In this document: positions 35,343 to 44,700 of the stretch, one piece after another
Numbering within the stretch: position 1 is the stretch's first letter
Layout: each line of letters begins with the position of its first letter
The notes under the pieces: model-generated
What the model saw: the letters and a program-made list of their open reading frames with translations, nothing else
What the model was told of the DNA's origin: nothing
The model's database searches: none
Program-made: the position numbers and the translations under genes
Source: Myxococcota bacterium
Lineage (GTDB): Bacteria > Myxococcota_A > Polyangia > Polyangiales > Houyiibacteriaceae
Direction: 5' to 3'
NCBI GenBank assembly: GCA_020629955.1
Contig: JAHDCI010000011.1
Coordinates: 1 to 58,455, forward strand
DNA: 58,455 nucleotides

Positions 35343-36374
35343 TCAAATGAGGTCCACGATATCGCCCGGGTCTTCGCAAAGAAATCGGACGATCAAAAAT
35401 CCGTTGCATTCGTTCCGTCCGACGCACGCGTCGATTGGCAGTTCCTCATCCTCCGAGTTCGGAGGGGTTTCGTCTCCGATTTCCGAGTGCGCGATGACGT
35501 AGTGCGGCTCGCCTGCGCTGTTTTCGTCAAGGACGAAGGGGCCGAGATTGGCCGCGACGAATCCGCTCCCGCCGGTGCCAACGTTTCGGCCGGCTCCTCG
35601 TCCCGGCCCTCCTTCGTGCCCCCCGCCGCCGCCGGTGGTCTCGTTCCGTCCACTGGGGTTGGTATTTGTCGCCGCACCGCCCTGCATCGTCGCCTGCCCG
35701 CCCGCCATGGGATGGTTGCCTGGAATCCCTGGATCCGGCCCAACGCCGGAACCCGTTCTTACGGCCGCGCCTCCACCCCCAGCGACAACAAGAGCCGTCT
35801 CGGCATCCTCCGCGGTCGGGGGCACGTCGGAGAGGAAGACCCCTGTCAGGCCACCACCCCCAAGCGCAGCAAATCCAAACGGGATCACGCCATTGTGCCG
35901 ACCGAGCTGTCCGACAACCGCGTAGAGCGTCCCTTCGCCTTCGACCTCAAAAACAGCCTCTGAGTACCCACCCACACCACCCGTGGCGCCCCCGTCACCA
36001 TTCGCGCCGGCGCCCCATGCTTTGATGTGCAGGAAGCGCGCGCCTTCGGGCACTTCGATACGTTGAGGTGCGCCCGAAAAGCTTAGCATCTCGTCGACGC
36101 AAACCGCCGGCGCATCCGGCCCGACATCGAGCGGAGCCACGTCGGGCGAATCCGCATCGCGAGCCCCGCCCGTGTCGGCGCCAGCGTCATCACTCCCGGC
36201 ATCCACGACCGGAACAGCGATGCATTGGTTATCAACGCAGGTCAGGGAAGCGACGCAGCGGCCGCCAGCGGCGCATTCGCACATCTCGGTTCCGGCAGCG
36301 CAGCTATCTTCCGGCGGACAGCTACATGAGGACGATGCAAAGACAAGCGTGACGAAGAGGAGGAGCGAGCGCAT
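35343..36374 (-). CDS. lipoprotein with ALK/LTK-type glycine-rich domain
   Basis: A 343-aa lipoprotein: the signal ends A-S-S-S-C (Cys17), followed by a small Cys cluster and an Asp/Ala/Gly linker. From about residue 110 a Gly-rich domain follows the pattern known from ALK/LTK and bacterial Gly-rich surface proteins: HIKAWGAGANGDGGATGGVGGY, then TLYAVVGQLG, ALGGGGLTGVFL, TALVVAGGGGAA and GGGGGHEGGPGRG. Such domains form a Gly-helix-beta framework. Function unknown; probably cell-surface adhesion or structure. Confidence 0.7.
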   Translation of the reverse strand: MRSLLLFVTLVFASSSCSCPPEDSCAAGTEMCECAAGGRCVASLTCVDNQCIAVPVVDAGSDDAGADTGGARDADSPDVAPLDVGPDAPAVCVDEMLSFSGAPQRIEVPEGARFLHIKAWGAGANGDGGATGGVGGYSEAVFEVEGEGTLYAVVGQLGRHNGVIPFGFAALGGGGLTGVFLSDVPPTAEDAETALVVAGGGGAAVRTGSGVGPDPGIPGNHPMAGGQATMQGGAATNTNPSGRNETTGGGGGHEGGPGRGAGRNVGTGGSGFVAANLGPFVLDENSAGEPHYVIAHSEIGDETPPNSEDEELPIDACVGRNECNGFLIVRFLCEDPGDIVDLI

Positions 36375-36431
36375 CTTCTCACGCTACGACGTGCGCGACT
36401 TAATCGAACTTATTTCCAGCTCGACGCGAGA

Positions 36432-37991
36432 TTAGAGTTCGAAAAGATAGACCGCATTTCCACGCACAAACGCAACCTCTCCACTTGAGGAGAGCGCTGC
36501 ACTCGAAGGCGACGTTCCGAGCGCATCCCAGTTTTCAGAACGCAGGAGCTGAACACTTTCGTTCGCAAAACGAAGGACACCGACCGGCGTCTCGTAGACC
36601 CAAGTCTCTCCGGTGACATCCGAGCGTGCGCCTCGAAGCGGAGCAGGGGCGGGAGTCTGCCGGCCAAGTTCCCGTGGGGGGCCCGCCGGGCGAAGTTCCG
36701 CGCTTAGCGGCGCGACCATTCGCTGACCACCGCGTGCAGAGACCAAACCTTGGGGCGCCCAGCCGAGCAACACCCATGGATGCCGAAGCTCCCGTTCGCA
36801 TCCTTCTTGCGTGGCGAGACGCACCCGTAGCTCAACCCCCTGGTCGAGAATATGCGCCTCCGGACCACCACATGCGGAGACAACTTCCATGACGCGCTGA
36901 GAGCTGCCCGAGCTCGCGACCGGATGCGAGACTTCGCCCGTTGAATCTCCGTTAAAGCGCAACGCTGCACCTTCGAAATGAAGGCCGGAATCGAGGGAAC
37001 TCGCAGATAGATTCACTTCGCCGACGCGCCGGACACTGACGACGCGCGCCCGCGCGATGACTGCGGCAAGCACGCGGGGATCCGCCGAGTCGGAGAGTGC
37101 GAGCACCGCCTCGTCAAGGGGCCCGGATTCCGCAAACTCAATCGCCTGGCGCACGCCCTCTGCGGGCAACGCATCTTCGGGACACTCAAGCCCCCACCGG
37201 CCGGCGCCAAGACGCACCATTGCGTCGCCTTCGGCCCTTCGGCAGAACGCGCGTACGATCGGCGCAAGGCTCTGCCCGGCCTCGCGTGCGCGTGCGAGTG
37301 TTCTCGCCGGCTCTTCGTCGGCCCGCGCGAGCCCGCCAGCGCGGTCGAGCCACTCCAAGGTCATGACCGTGTTCGCCAAAGAGAGAGTCCCGCGAAGGTC
37401 GGGATGCTCATCATCGTCGACCGCGACAAACCCAAAGTCGCCGCCCACTTCGCCGCGCAGCGCGATGCTCTCCAAAACGCGCGGAAGGCCCGCCCCCAAG
37501 CGAAGCGGCCAAAGGTATCGAACCTGTCCCTCTTCGCCGCAATCCAGATTCGCGGATGCGATCGCTCTGTCCGAGATGCCATCCGCCTGCTCGACGGCGC
37601 CCGAAGCCAAGGAGCATTCATCGAGGGTCGCCTCGGTAAGCCAGCGCTGCTCGCCATCGCCTGCCCGAGCGAGGATGCCAACTCGGTTTTCGGTCGAAGC
37701 GACGGCCAAAAGAACGTCCCCTCGTCGAACGCTTGCAACAATGCTCTCTGCCCGGACCGTGGTCCCCCCTTCGGTAGAAATTTCACGGGTTTCTGGGGCG
37801 TGCTCTCGGACCAGGGTCTCCACCTCCTCGGCCGAGTCTTCCGGTTGTTCTTCGCGCGGCTCCACCTCGGGAACGGGCGCCGGGTCCGAGCATCCGGCGA
37901 GGCAAGACAGGACCGCCGAGAGCGCAACAAGAGATTGAGACCGGCGCCATGAGCGAAGGCTTTCGGATCGAGCGTGGTATTCCGAGCGCAT
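36432..37991 (-). CDS. lipoprotein of unknown function
   Basis: A 519-aa product from ATG 37991, with a lipoprotein signal (S-C-L-A-G-C) and then an acidic Pro/Glu stretch (VPEVEPREEQPEDSAEEVE). The mature part has many short strands with Gly-Asp turns and may be a propeller-like fold, but repeats are not clear enough to count. The open frame runs to 38108, overlapping the divergent gene starting at 38059; the ATG at 37991 gives the signal peptide directly and is preferred. Confidence 0.65.
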   Translation of the reverse strand: MRSEYHARSESLRSWRRSQSLVALSAVLSCLAGCSDPAPVPEVEPREEQPEDSAEEVETLVREHAPETREISTEGGTTVRAESIVASVRRGDVLLAVASTENRVGILARAGDGEQRWLTEATLDECSLASGAVEQADGISDRAIASANLDCGEEGQVRYLWPLRLGAGLPRVLESIALRGEVGGDFGFVAVDDDEHPDLRGTLSLANTVMTLEWLDRAGGLARADEEPARTLARAREAGQSLAPIVRAFCRRAEGDAMVRLGAGRWGLECPEDALPAEGVRQAIEFAESGPLDEAVLALSDSADPRVLAAVIARARVVSVRRVGEVNLSASSLDSGLHFEGAALRFNGDSTGEVSHPVASSGSSQRVMEVVSACGGPEAHILDQGVELRVRLATQEGCERELRHPWVLLGWAPQGLVSARGGQRMVAPLSAELRPAGPPRELGRQTPAPAPLRGARSDVTGETWVYETPVGVLRFANESVQLLRSENWDALGTSPSSAALSSSGEVAFVRGNAVYLFEL

Positions 37992-38017
37992 AGAAGCGAT
38001 ATATCCGGCTTTTCGGT

Positions 38018-38047
38018 TTGAACAAGACGCGGAATCACAGTTAGCTT
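38018..38047 (+). promoter_or_regulatory. possible promoter of the outer-membrane protein gene
   Basis: TTGAAC (38018-38023) and TAGCTT (38042-38047) with an 18-bp spacer. The start of transcription would fall within a few bases of the ATG at 38059, giving an almost leaderless mRNA. No ribosome-binding site is visible, which fits, but the -10 match is poor. Confidence 0.3.
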
Positions 38048-38058
38048 CTGCACTCCTT

Positions 38059-39927
38059 ATGTCCGCGCCCCGCATCCACCAACTTCTGCTCGCACTTTCG
38101 CTCGCCACGGGCTCGATCGCTTCCGCTCAACCGGTCGAGGGCGAGGCCCCCTGCGAAACGCAGCCCTGTGATGAATCCGCAGAGACGGCGGAGGAAGAGA
38201 CGGCGGACGAAGAGACCACCAGTGGTGCCCCCGCCGAGCAGGAGGCCGCGAACGAGAGTGAAGCGACCGAGAACTCCGAGGAGAGCGAGGCCGCCGCGAC
38301 GGAGAGCGTAGAAGCGAATGAGACCGCCGAAGCGACGAGCGCTTCCCCGGTTTCGGTGGCCGAAGAGAGTGCTGAATCCACTTCCCGCGACGTCGAGGAG
38401 ACGATGGATCGAGAGATCATCGCCGACGAATCGGAGGAGGAATACGAAGAGTACGAGCGCTATTCCGACTACGACGAAGATGAAGACGAGAGCCCGCTGC
38501 ATTTCGAACTCAACACAGAGTTCCGCGTTCGGACCAACGCGATGAGCGATATCCCGCTCATGACCGTCGAACGTACGGGCTTCGCGGAAACCCTCGGACA
38601 GAACTATTGGACGAACCTATGGGTACGTCTCACATCGGAGCTTTCCTACGGCGACCACTTCGCGATTCGTGCGCAGGTGGATGTCGTTGACGGGGTCGCC
38701 TTCGGGGATCGGACGAGCGGCGTCGAGGCCGCGCGTCGCCCTCGCAACGACGATACGGCCTTCACTCTCGACGGCCTGCAGCTTCGCTGGCTCTATATTG
38801 AGTGGATGTCGAAGATCGGCCTCTTCCGCATGGGTCTGCAGCCCTCGCAGTGGGGGCTCGGGCTCATCGCGAATGACGGCACGACCGAGCCGGTCTTCGG
38901 CGACTACCGATACGGCAACTCGAACCTTCGTCTCTTCTTCGCGACCCGTCCTTTTGGAGCCGACGTTCCGATCACGGTGGCACTCGCTGGGGATATGGTG
39001 CTCGAAGATCCAATCGCGCGTTTGACGCAGGGCGACCGAGCCCTTCAAGGGGTGCTCGCGCTCCTTATCGGTAGCCAGGAACGTGGGGCCGGTGCTTATG
39101 TGGTGTACCGGAATCAAACGAGTCGAGTCGCGCCGGTGATCCCCGACGGTACCGGTTTTGAAGAGTCACTGAACGTTGTGATCGCCGACCTGTTCGCGCG
39201 GTGGACCTTTGATGCGCCCGGGGACGGCGAAATCTACGCGGCGTTCGAAGGGGCCTTCATCATCGGGGATACCACCCTCACGCGAAGCACCCGCACCCCC
39301 GAGCAAGATGTTCGACAAGGACTCTTCGCGGCACAGGTCGGATACCAGAGTGATCGCATGGAACTCGCTCTTGAAGGCGGTTATACGAGCGGCGATTCCA
39401 ACGCGGAAGACAACACGCAGCGCCGCGCGACCATGCATCCCGACCACCGCATCGGATTGATCCTCTTTCCGGAACTTCTCGCCTGGCAAACAGCGCGCGC
39501 CTCAAGCCTTGCGCAATCGGACGTGCTCACTGGGCGAGCGAGCCCAGGAACGCAGCTTCTTCCTACGGATGGCGGAGTGAGCGGCGCGACCTATCTTTTC
39601 CAGTATGCGATCTTCCACCCCCTCGATCAGCTCGACCTCCGGCTCGGCTGGGTCTGGGCGCGAGCCACCTCGGATGTCGCGGATCCCTACCAACAGCGCG
39701 CGTTCTCGCGAAATCGAAACTACCGAGGCGGAGATTCCAGCCGGCGAGACCTCGGCTTCGAGATCGACGCGGCGATCATCGGACATTTCGTATTGCCCGG
39801 CGGCATTGACCTTTCCGTTGGTTTCGAGGGTGGCGTCGTGCTTCCCGGACGCGCGTTCGATGATGCGCTTGGCGGCCGCCTCTCCCCAATTGGCATGGGC
39901 CGGCTACGCCTGGGAGTCGACTTCTGA
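38059..39927 (+). CDS. outer-membrane beta-barrel protein with acidic N-terminal region
   Basis: A 622-aa protein. Residues 1-23 form a signal peptide (cleavage after ASA). Residues 24-150 are very acidic and low complexity (Glu/Ala/Thr/Ser), ending EEYEEYERYSDYDEDEDE. The rest consists of alternating amphipathic strands (ELNTEFRVRTNAM, NLWVRLTSELSYGDHFAIRAQVDV, RWLYIEWMSKIGLFRMGLQ, RLRLGVDF) ending in Phe, the usual outer-membrane-barrel signature. Likely a porin or substrate channel of about 16-18 strands; the substrate is unknown. The long acidic N-terminal arm is unusual. Confidence 0.75.
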   Translation: MSAPRIHQLLLALSLATGSIASAQPVEGEAPCETQPCDESAETAEEETADEETTSGAPAEQEAANESEATENSEESEAAATESVEANETAEATSASPVSVAEESAESTSRDVEETMDREIIADESEEEYEEYERYSDYDEDEDESPLHFELNTEFRVRTNAMSDIPLMTVERTGFAETLGQNYWTNLWVRLTSELSYGDHFAIRAQVDVVDGVAFGDRTSGVEAARRPRNDDTAFTLDGLQLRWLYIEWMSKIGLFRMGLQPSQWGLGLIANDGTTEPVFGDYRYGNSNLRLFFATRPFGADVPITVALAGDMVLEDPIARLTQGDRALQGVLALLIGSQERGAGAYVVYRNQTSRVAPVIPDGTGFEESLNVVIADLFARWTFDAPGDGEIYAAFEGAFIIGDTTLTRSTRTPEQDVRQGLFAAQVGYQSDRMELALEGGYTSGDSNAEDNTQRRATMHPDHRIGLILFPELLAWQTARASSLAQSDVLTGRASPGTQLLPTDGGVSGATYLFQYAIFHPLDQLDLRLGWVWARATSDVADPYQQRAFSRNRNYRGGDSSRRDLGFEIDAAIIGHFVLPGGIDLSVGFEGGVVLPGRAFDDALGGRLSPIGMGRLRLGVDF

Positions 39928-40065
39928 GGCAGGCGCCGATCGAGCGGGGGGAGCGAGCCGCAAAAACGTGTGCGCACGTGGGAACAAAAGCCACGTCCAA
40001 GGCGTCTACGAACGTCGGATGCCGTTCTCTTCCCCACCAAAACTGCGCGCTCGCGGAGATCGAGC

Positions 40066-41397
40066 TTGCGCGTGAGTGAGAAAGGCCAACTTCGAACACG
40101 GGTAGGTTCGGTCCTCATCCGAGCAAAAGAACTCTTCCCACTCACCCCGCTCGGCGTCGGGCTCATCGCCCTGGCCACGCTCGCCCTGAAGTTCATCGCA
40201 TACGAAGAGCTCGATCTCGTTCTCTTCGTCGGTGGCTACGGAGCGCTTGCACTGGTTGCGCTTTCCTTTCTTGCCGTCGGGCTCTCTGCCATTTGGCGCT
40301 ATTTCGACCTTCGAAGGGTACGAAATGCCCCTTCGCCCAAGTCGCTCGCACTTGAGACGGGGCGCGCTCTTCCGACCGGTTTTCAACTCCCCTCGCGCCT
40401 CTGGTTTCCGTTGGTGAGAACCCGCTGGGACTGGCTCACTCCAAACGAGAGCCAGGCAACACAGAACGCGCGACACGGAGCCCTACACGAATCGGTTTGG
40501 CTCAACGCGAGAGGTGAATGGGATTCCATTCAGCGACGTCTGGTCATTGAAGATGTGTTCTCGCTAGCCCGAATCTCGCTCCGAGAAACGTCGACAAGGC
40601 CCGTCCGGGCGCAGCCACATATTGGGGCGCTTAAGAGCGTGCCCCCACTTCGGGCGATGGCGGCGGGCGACGAGGTTGGTCACCCGTACGGCGTTCCAGA
40701 AGGCGACCGAATCGATCTGCGGCGATACGCTCCAGGGGACCCCGCGCGGCTGATTCACTGGAAGGCATTCGCACGCAGTCGAAAACTCGTCGTTCGAGTC
40801 CCGGAGCGAGCGCTGAGCCACGCCGATCGCACCGTCGCATATCTCGTAAGCGGCGAGCTCGACGAAGCCAGCGCCGCCGCGGCGCGGACCGCAATATTCT
40901 CCGGAGCCCTCGGAGCAGAGTGGAGCTTCGGTGCGGACGGCAGCCCGGGAACGCGCTCACCCGAGGATGCCCTTCGCGCGGTCGCACGCTCAAAAAACGC
41001 AGAGTCGCCAGGCGGCGGCCTCGAGTCCTTTCTCGCGAAAGAAGAACGCGAAGGGCCCGTTTCTCTGGTGCTCTTTCTTCCTCCCGTTCTCGGCGCCTGG
41101 AGAGAGCCTGTTTCCAACATCCTTCGCCGCAGACGCTCTCGCACCCGCGTCATCATCGGCATCGATGGGCTCCGTGAAACAAAGCGCGGCCGTGCTCACC
41201 GGCTGCTCCTCAAGGATCGCGAGAGCGGATTCGTATCCGCCGTCGCGCTCCAGCAAACTTGCACAGAACTCGAAGGCTTGCGTGCGGAGATTTCGATCAT
41301 CGACCGCAAAACAGGACGTGTGTTTAAGGGTGTTCCCAGCCCCAAAGCAAAAGAGCCGGTAGCGGCGAAACTTCAGACAGCGGGAGCAATCTCGTGA
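40066..41397 (+). CDS. DUF58-domain protein (MoxR-associated)
   Basis: A 443-aa product with two membrane helices near the N-terminus (about 30-75) and the DUF58 signature GVPEGDRIDLRRYAPGDPARLIHWKAFARSRKLVVRV. DUF58 proteins have a VWA-like fold and are encoded with MoxR ATPases and transglutaminases, as here. The open frame starts at 39970. TTG 40066 is preferred because GGAG lies 7 nt upstream; GTG 40072 is an alternative. Its stop overlaps the start of the next gene (GTGA). Confidence 0.85.
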   Translation: MRVSEKGQLRTRVGSVLIRAKELFPLTPLGVGLIALATLALKFIAYEELDLVLFVGGYGALALVALSFLAVGLSAIWRYFDLRRVRNAPSPKSLALETGRALPTGFQLPSRLWFPLVRTRWDWLTPNESQATQNARHGALHESVWLNARGEWDSIQRRLVIEDVFSLARISLRETSTRPVRAQPHIGALKSVPPLRAMAAGDEVGHPYGVPEGDRIDLRRYAPGDPARLIHWKAFARSRKLVVRVPERALSHADRTVAYLVSGELDEASAAAARTAIFSGALGAEWSFGADGSPGTRSPEDALRAVARSKNAESPGGGLESFLAKEEREGPVSLVLFLPPVLGAWREPVSNILRRRRSRTRVIIGIDGLRETKRGRAHRLLLKDRESGFVSAVALQQTCTELEGLRAEISIIDRKTGRVFKGVPSPKAKEPVAAKLQTAGAIS

Positions 41398-43607
41398 GCG
41401 AAGAAGTACCAGAGAGCCCGGAAACCGAAGAAGGACGAGGCCTGCCAGTCCTCACGCGCGCTCTCGCCCACGCAGCGACTGCGGCTGCGTTTGCCTATCC
41501 GCTCAGCACAAACGTTGGAGTTTGGGCAGCAGGGCTTGGCGCGTTCGCAGGAGCGCTACTCGCACCAAGAATCGCGAGAGGAGCGATGCGTACGCTACCT
41601 CTATCTTTGCTGACGAGCTGTATCTCCGCGCTCGTCTGCGGGTTGGGTCATTCGCTTCTGGTCGGCTATCGGTTCGCAGCGGATTCTCTGGGTCCTGCAG
41701 GAGCGATGACAGCCGCCGACATCTGGCTCTTTGGTCTCGGAGCGTTCGGCACCAGCCTTACCCTTCGGGTCTTGAGCTTCCGCGCAAAACCCTTCGCAGT
41801 GCTGGAGGTTGCGGCGGTGGTCGCGGCGATGGCCAGCGTCGTGGTGGCCCATCGTCACGGCGCCATCAATCGCCCGTTTGAGATCGCCGATCCCATCCTC
41901 GCAACAGGCGGCGATCCGACAACGATCTTCTACGGCGTCGGCGCACTCGCGATCGCCGTGATGATCACGCTGCTGCTCGGTGAGCGTCGTTGGTGGCGAA
42001 CCCTACTCCATCTCGGCGCGGTCGCGGTACTGATGCTCCTTTTCCTCGCGAGCGGTCCGGATATCGAACCTCCAGAGCCTCCTCCGCCCGCCGACGGTCT
42101 TGGTCTTCGCGGTGAGGGTGAAGGCGAGGAAGGCGAAGCCGAACAAAACCAAGAGCAAGGTGAGGGAGGGCAGCCGCCTCCGGAGCAGCGCGACGGAGAG
42201 CTCGAGTTTCAGGACAACCTTCAGCAGAACCAGAACACCCCCGTGGCGGTTGTCCTACTTCACGACGACTACTCTCCGCCGGGCGGCACCTACTACTTCC
42301 GGCAGAGCGCGTTTAGCCAGTTCAACGGCCAGCGATTGGTCTCGGCGAGCGCTCCGGAGATCGATCGAGACGTTAACGCGACGTTCCCCTCTGCCCGGCA
42401 GACCGTCCATGACGCCGCGCCGCTGAATGCCCTGCGTCAATCGGTCGAAACCACCGTCGCGATGATCGCCGATCATCCTCGTCCTTTCGGACTCGAGGCC
42501 ATGGTCGAACTCTCCCCGTGGAACAATCCGAATCCGGACCGTTTTCGCCACGTCTACCGCGTCACCTCCGCGGCGCTGACCACTGACTTTGTCTCTCTGA
42601 TGGGACGGAATGTCGGCGACTCAAGCTGGAGCGAAGAGACGCGGGCTCACTACATTCGCCCACCGGATGATCCGCGCTACCAGGAGCTTGCCGCGCGTAT
42701 CGTTCAAGAAGAGCTCCCCGACCACCTCCGAGACAATCCCGCCGCGCGCGTCGCCGCCGTTACGCATTGGCTCGGCGAACACGGAACCTACTCGCTTCAA
42801 AACAATCACGCGGGGCACGACGATCCAACGGGACACTTCCTTTTTGGCGATATCACCGGTTACTGCGTTCACTTCTCCCATGCATCGGTTTACCTCATGC
42901 GCGCCCTCGGCATCCCCGCGCGTGTGGCCACGGGTTACGCGGTCGACGAGGCGCAACGTCAGGGCGGCTCCGCGATTCTCATCTCCTCCGGCACCGCGCA
43001 TGCGTGGCCTGAAATCTATTTTGAAGGAGCTGGATGGGTCACGGTGGACGTCATCCCGCAGACCGTAATTTCGCCGCCCCCTGGGCCTCCGGATCCGGAC
43101 CTACAGCGCCTTCTCGGAGAGCTCGTCCGAGGTCTCGATGCCGTGCCGCCAGAAGAAGACGCGCCGTTGCCTGCAGCAATCGATCTCGCGCGTGAAATCT
43201 GGGCGGTCACGAAGGGCTTGTTGCTTGCCCTCCTCTTGGGCGGTCTGCTCTTTCTATTCGGCGCGAAGCTCTGGAGACGCTTCGCTCCTCGATACGCCGC
43301 GACGGAGACACAAGCCAGGCTGCGTTATCGTGCCGCGCTCGACCGACTCGGCGAGGTCAAAATTCTACGCGCGCAAGGGGAAAGCCCCGAAGCGTTTGCG
43401 GCTCGCTTAAGCGCGGAATTCCCCAGCCTCACTCCCCTCACGCGCGCACACCTCGCTACCGCGTTTGGCGGCGGCGGCTTTTCGCTTCAACCCACAGGCG
43501 CCAGCGACGCCGAGAAGAACCTTCGATCCGAGCTCCGCGAAGCGGTGCCCATGTGGCGACGCGCGCTTGGCCTACTCACACCTTGGTCCTGGCTCAGGAC
43601 TCGCTAA
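41394..43607 (+). CDS. membrane-bound transglutaminase-like protein (TgpA type)
   Basis: A 737-aa protein with an N-terminal block of about six membrane helices (to about 225), an acidic Glu/Gln/Gly-rich periplasmic linker, the transglutaminase-core domain (about 420-560) and one more helix near 605-625 followed by a cytoplasmic DUF4129-like tail. The catalytic triad is visible: Cys491 in ITGYCVHFSHASVYLMRALG, His536 in GTAHAWPEIYF and Asp552 in WVTVDVIP. Related proteins (TgpA) act in the periplasm as proteases or transglutaminases. It begins at GTG overlapping the DUF58 stop. Confidence 0.9.
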   Translation: MSEEVPESPETEEGRGLPVLTRALAHAATAAAFAYPLSTNVGVWAAGLGAFAGALLAPRIARGAMRTLPLSLLTSCISALVCGLGHSLLVGYRFAADSLGPAGAMTAADIWLFGLGAFGTSLTLRVLSFRAKPFAVLEVAAVVAAMASVVVAHRHGAINRPFEIADPILATGGDPTTIFYGVGALAIAVMITLLLGERRWWRTLLHLGAVAVLMLLFLASGPDIEPPEPPPPADGLGLRGEGEGEEGEAEQNQEQGEGGQPPPEQRDGELEFQDNLQQNQNTPVAVVLLHDDYSPPGGTYYFRQSAFSQFNGQRLVSASAPEIDRDVNATFPSARQTVHDAAPLNALRQSVETTVAMIADHPRPFGLEAMVELSPWNNPNPDRFRHVYRVTSAALTTDFVSLMGRNVGDSSWSEETRAHYIRPPDDPRYQELAARIVQEELPDHLRDNPAARVAAVTHWLGEHGTYSLQNNHAGHDDPTGHFLFGDITGYCVHFSHASVYLMRALGIPARVATGYAVDEAQRQGGSAILISSGTAHAWPEIYFEGAGWVTVDVIPQTVISPPPGPPDPDLQRLLGELVRGLDAVPPEEDAPLPAAIDLAREIWAVTKGLLLALLLGGLLFLFGAKLWRRFAPRYAATETQARLRYRAALDRLGEVKILRAQGESPEAFAARLSAEFPSLTPLTRAHLATAFGGGGFSLQPTGASDAEKNLRSELREAVPMWRRALGLLTPWSWLRTR

Positions 43608-43620
43608 CAAGTAAAAGAAC

Positions 43621-44679
43621 ATGACGGAAGACGCGACCCAGAATCCCCCAGAGCAAGCACCGGCTCCTTCGCAGCCCGCACACGGCGCAGCGGACCGAGA
43701 CCATCAGCTGCGTTCGGCGCACGGAGTGCTCACCACGCTCGGGCAACGACTGCGACGTGCCGTACTCGGTCGCGATGAGGTGATTGAGCTTGTCCTCATC
43801 GCGCTCATCTCGGATGGCCACGTACTGCTCGAAGACTATCCCGGCTCGGGCAAAACCACGCTCGCCAGAGCGCTCGGCGAAGGCATCGAGAAGGATAGCG
43901 GCGCTCCCGAGATTCAAGCGTTTAAGCGGATTCAGTTCACGCCGGACCTCCTTCCAAGCGACATCACAGGGACCAATATCTTCGACCCGCAGGGCGGCTT
44001 TAACTTCCGCCGAGGGCCGATCTTTTCCCACATCGTCCTCGCGGACGAGATCAACCGAACCTCGCCAAAGGTTCAAAGTGCCATGCTCGAAGCGATGGGC
44101 GAAAAGCAGGTCACCGTCGATGACGCGAGCTACGAGCTCGACGATCTCTTCTTCGTGATCGCGACGCAGAACCCGCTCGATCTCGCCGGCACCTATCCAC
44201 TTCCCTCCCCTCAGCTCGATCGCTTTCTGTTTAAGATCGCGATGAAGAATATCGAACGCGAGGCCGAACTCGCCGTTCTCGGAAGCTACCCGACGCCGAC
44301 GCTGCGATCCGCCGATTCCCTTCCGAAGGTGACGCGTTCGGCCGTCCTCAGCACCCGGCATGTCACGCGCCAGCACGTTCATATCTCGCAGGCCGTGAAA
44401 GAATCACTCGTCGATCTTGCCCGTTCGATTCGCGAGGATCCCCGAGTTCTTCAAGGTGCCTCAACCCGCTCTCTGGTGCTCTCAATGCCAGCGCTTCAAG
44501 CGCGCGCTCTGATGCACGGCCGCGACTATGTCAGCCCCGAGGACCTCGCGTTCTTGGCGCCACGAATCTTCCCTCACCGTCTCGAATGTTCCCCTGGCGT
44601 CGACGATCCCGTCGCCATCACCCAGGAGCACGTCGCGCCCCAGCTCGATCGACTCGCGCGCGCCGCGCTTCGCGGATAA
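43621..44679 (+). CDS. MoxR-family AAA+ ATPase
   Basis: A 352-aa cytosolic AAA+ protein. Walker A is GSGKTT at 75-80, Walker B ends LADEINR at 140-146, sensor 1 is FVIATQNPLDLAGTYPLP and the arginine-finger region is PQLDRFLFKI. This is the MoxR group, which acts as a chaperone or maturation factor for VWA/DUF58 partners. It is preceded by a 30-aa Pro/Ala/Gln-rich extension. It sits 13 nt after the transglutaminase gene, so the operon is DUF58-transglutaminase-MoxR; many genomes have moxR first. Confidence 0.95.
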   Translation: MTEDATQNPPEQAPAPSQPAHGAADRDHQLRSAHGVLTTLGQRLRRAVLGRDEVIELVLIALISDGHVLLEDYPGSGKTTLARALGEGIEKDSGAPEIQAFKRIQFTPDLLPSDITGTNIFDPQGGFNFRRGPIFSHIVLADEINRTSPKVQSAMLEAMGEKQVTVDDASYELDDLFFVIATQNPLDLAGTYPLPSPQLDRFLFKIAMKNIEREAELAVLGSYPTPTLRSADSLPKVTRSAVLSTRHVTRQHVHISQAVKESLVDLARSIREDPRVLQGASTRSLVLSMPALQARALMHGRDYVSPEDLAFLAPRIFPHRLECSPGVDDPVAITQEHVAPQLDRLARAALRG

Positions 44680-44700
44680 CAAAGGTACAGAGTATAGCGA